Origin: Dyadobacter sp. CY347
GTDB lineage: Bacteria > Bacteroidota > Bacteroidia > Cytophagales > Spirosomataceae
NCBI RefSeq assembly: GCF_021502655.1
Contig: NZ_JAKFFT010000004.1
Coordinates: 1,424,341-1,488,340 of the forward strand
Reading direction: 5' to 3'
DNA: 64,000 nt
The notes beneath the pieces were generated by a model. The model was not told the DNA's origin, did no database searches, and saw nothing but the letters and a program-made list of their open reading frames with translations. The translations under genes were made by a program, and so were the position numbers. This document shows positions 63,180 through 64,000 of the stretch, one piece after another. How positions within the stretch are numbered: the first letter of the stretch is position 1; the number at the start of each line of letters is the position of its first letter.

Positions 63180-63252
63180 CAAATTAAATCTGTGAGTGGT
63201 TTTTTGGTAAGAAAATCACATTTTAAATTAAAATAGAGCTAGAATATTTCTT

Positions 63253-63281
63253 ACAAATTGTGAAACAGTTTCACAATTTGT
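63253..63281. promoter_or_regulatory. 29-bp perfect palindrome, probable operator
   Basis: Two 14-base arms (ACAAATTGTGAAAC and complement) around a single central A, 34 bases before the ATG at 63316. The site runs into TATATTTA, a near match to the -7 box, so a bound repressor could block transcription. The helix-turn-helix protein at 63544-63870 could be the regulator, although this is an inference. Confidence 0.6.
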
Positions 63282-63315
63282 ATATTTAGGAAATCACTGA
63301 ACACATACTATACGA

Positions 63316-63486
63316 ATGAGCAAAACCAGGAAAGAAAAATTAGTTGAGGAGCTTAGAATGATCATTGACGAAGCTGAAAATCTGCTAATTAATACTCCCG
63401 AGGATGTTACTGCGGGAGAATATCAACAGACGATTGAAAGGATCAAACATCTCCGGGAAACCTTGAATAATGTTTTGAAAATGTAA
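63316..63486 (+). CDS. 56-residue coiled-coil peptide gene
   Basis: A small frame starting ATG AGC AAA, with 56 charged residues (SKTRKEKLVEELRMIIDEAE, then a second helix of about 20 residues ending VLKM). It reads as two amphipathic helices with leucine spacing. It lies between the palindrome and the helix-turn-helix gene, 57 bases before the preferred ATG of the latter (9 bases before a GTG). It may be an antitoxin-like or regulatory peptide; no homology is claimed. Confidence 0.5.
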   Translation: MSKTRKEKLVEELRMIIDEAENLLINTPEDVTAGEYQQTIERIKHLRETLNNVLKM

Positions 63487-63543
63487 AATCAAGGGGTGCC
63501 TCATAGAAATTTAATGTTTGCGTCCCAAAAATTGAAAACTGAA

Positions 63544-63870
63544 ATGGAAACGATAAAACAGAAAGGAACCGTTTTTACGGAAGTGAATAGCAAGCTTGAT
63601 CATGTGGAATCCATGTTGATGGACTTCACAAACAGCAAACTTGTTATAATGGACAAAGAATATCGTCTTCGAGACTGGATGACATTGTCTGACTATTGCA
63701 AAAAATACAACATTAAACCGTCGCGGCTTTCCAATTGGATAGAAAGGGGAGTGGTCCCTGCCGTCAGTGTGATCGTTATTCCGGAGCTTAACGGATTGAA
63801 ATTGATTAAGGATCAGGAATTTATGGCTCGGTCCTATAAGGCCCGGGCCGATGTCGGTGCTGCTGTTTAG
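63544..63870 (+). CDS. Small helix-turn-helix protein
   Basis: A 108-residue protein (or 124 from the GTG at 63496). A helical N-terminal region (NSKLDHVESMLMDFTNSKLV) precedes a MerR/excisionase-like helix-turn-helix, TLSDYCKKYNIKPSRLSNWI, followed by ERGVVPAVSVIVIPELNGLK, a wing-like strand pair. I prefer the ATG at 63544, because the residues before it are not conserved-looking. The palindrome at 63253 is the likely binding site. It is the last gene in the window and is followed by two hairpins. Confidence 0.7.
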   Translation: METIKQKGTVFTEVNSKLDHVESMLMDFTNSKLVIMDKEYRLRDWMTLSDYCKKYNIKPSRLSNWIERGVVPAVSVIVIPELNGLKLIKDQEFMARSYKARADVGAAV

Positions 63871-63903
63871 ATATTTTAATTGTGAGTTTTAGCTCTTTTG
63901 AAT

Positions 63904-63923
63904 CTGTGGGTTGAAACCCACAG
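63904..63923 (+). repeat. Hairpin 1 after the helix-turn-helix gene
   Basis: CTGTGGGTT and complement with 2 bases between (effective stem 8 bp with a 4-base loop), 34 bases after the stop. The two hairpins here are separated by 9 bases. Confidence 0.6.
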
Positions 63924-63932
63924 CCAAAAAAT

Positions 63933-63987
63933 GGGTCGAGCCTCTGGCTCTTTTCGATGTTACCGAAAAGAGCCAGAGGCAAGACCC
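63933..63987 (+). terminator. Long hairpin 2, possible terminator or intergenic repeat element
   Basis: A perfect 17-bp inner stem (63940-63956 and 63964-63980) with a 7-base loop, extended by a 5-bp outer stem (GGGTC/GACCC) after a 2 by 2 internal loop. GC-rich with no T-tract, so it looks more like a repeat element or RNA processing structure than a simple terminator. The window ends 13 bases later. Confidence 0.6.
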
Positions 63988-64000
63988 CATAAATTGCAGC

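Noticed and set aside
1..64000. tRNA, rRNA, CRISPR array, insertion sequence or prophage
   Set aside because: I looked for cloverleaf-like and repeated spacers and for transposase or integrase genes, and saw none; gene content looks like stable chromosome.

Overview
The window looks like a chromosomal piece of a Gram-negative Bacteroidota of the order Cytophagales, most like Dyadobacter or a close relative. The evidence is a SusC/SusD pair with a sulfatase, DUF4374, DUF4153, DUF1080 and DUF2079 proteins, many lipoproteins with a Bacteroidota-type acidic stretch after the lipobox cysteine, many AraC-type regulators, few clear Shine-Dalgarno sequences, and several TAnnTTTG promoter elements (the -7 box of the Bacteroidota housekeeping sigma factor). 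I saw no rRNA, tRNA, CRISPR array, insertion sequence or prophage. Genus is an inference; no marker gene is present.

Region 1 to 14 kb: the end of an unidentified gene, a SoxD-like cytochrome c with a SoxC-type molybdenum sulfite/sulfane dehydrogenase, a receiver protein, NhaA, a two-component pair whose kinase carries a FixL-like PAS domain, an AraC regulator with an HMA-like N-terminus, a triple-BON protein, phosphoketolase and a Ca2+-type P-type ATPase.

Region 12.6 to 23.3 kb: a GH130 phosphorylase-like gene converges on two GT4 glycosyltransferases, one fused to an alpha/alpha-barrel-like domain. Then come an SRPBCC protein, a GlxA-type regulator, a lipoprotein, a methyltransferase, and a tight RsbQ - PAS - histidine kinase cluster facing a single-domain response regulator. 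That cluster is the most unusual set in the window: a sensor hydrolase of the RsbQ/KAI2/D14 family appears wired to a kinase instead of to the RsbP phosphatase.

Region 23.4 to 37 kb: a surface-glycan locus (glycosyltransferase, SGNH-like protein, MBOAT acyltransferase, large membrane protein), the potassium uptake pair KtrB/KtrA, YceI, an alkaline-phosphatase-superfamily enzyme, a DUF2079 membrane protein, and a methyltransferase-GT2 fusion.

Region 37 to 56 kb: an AraC regulator divergent from a DUF1080 glycoside hydrolase; an iron/siderophore-type uptake set (AraC/PchR-like regulator, TonB receptor, DUF4374 lipoprotein, PepSY membrane protein, small membrane protein); SRPBCC proteins; a sorbosone-dehydrogenase-like lipoprotein; MsrA; a four-PAS kinase; a DUF4153 membrane protein; a pentapeptide-repeat protein; a CPA1 Na+/H+ antiporter; and a CxxCH/FG-GAP lipoprotein.

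Region 56.8 to 64 kb: a SusC-SusD-sulfatase operon for a probably sulfated glycan, then a 29-bp perfect palindrome ahead of two small genes (a coiled-coil peptide and a helix-turn-helix protein), ending in two strong hairpins.
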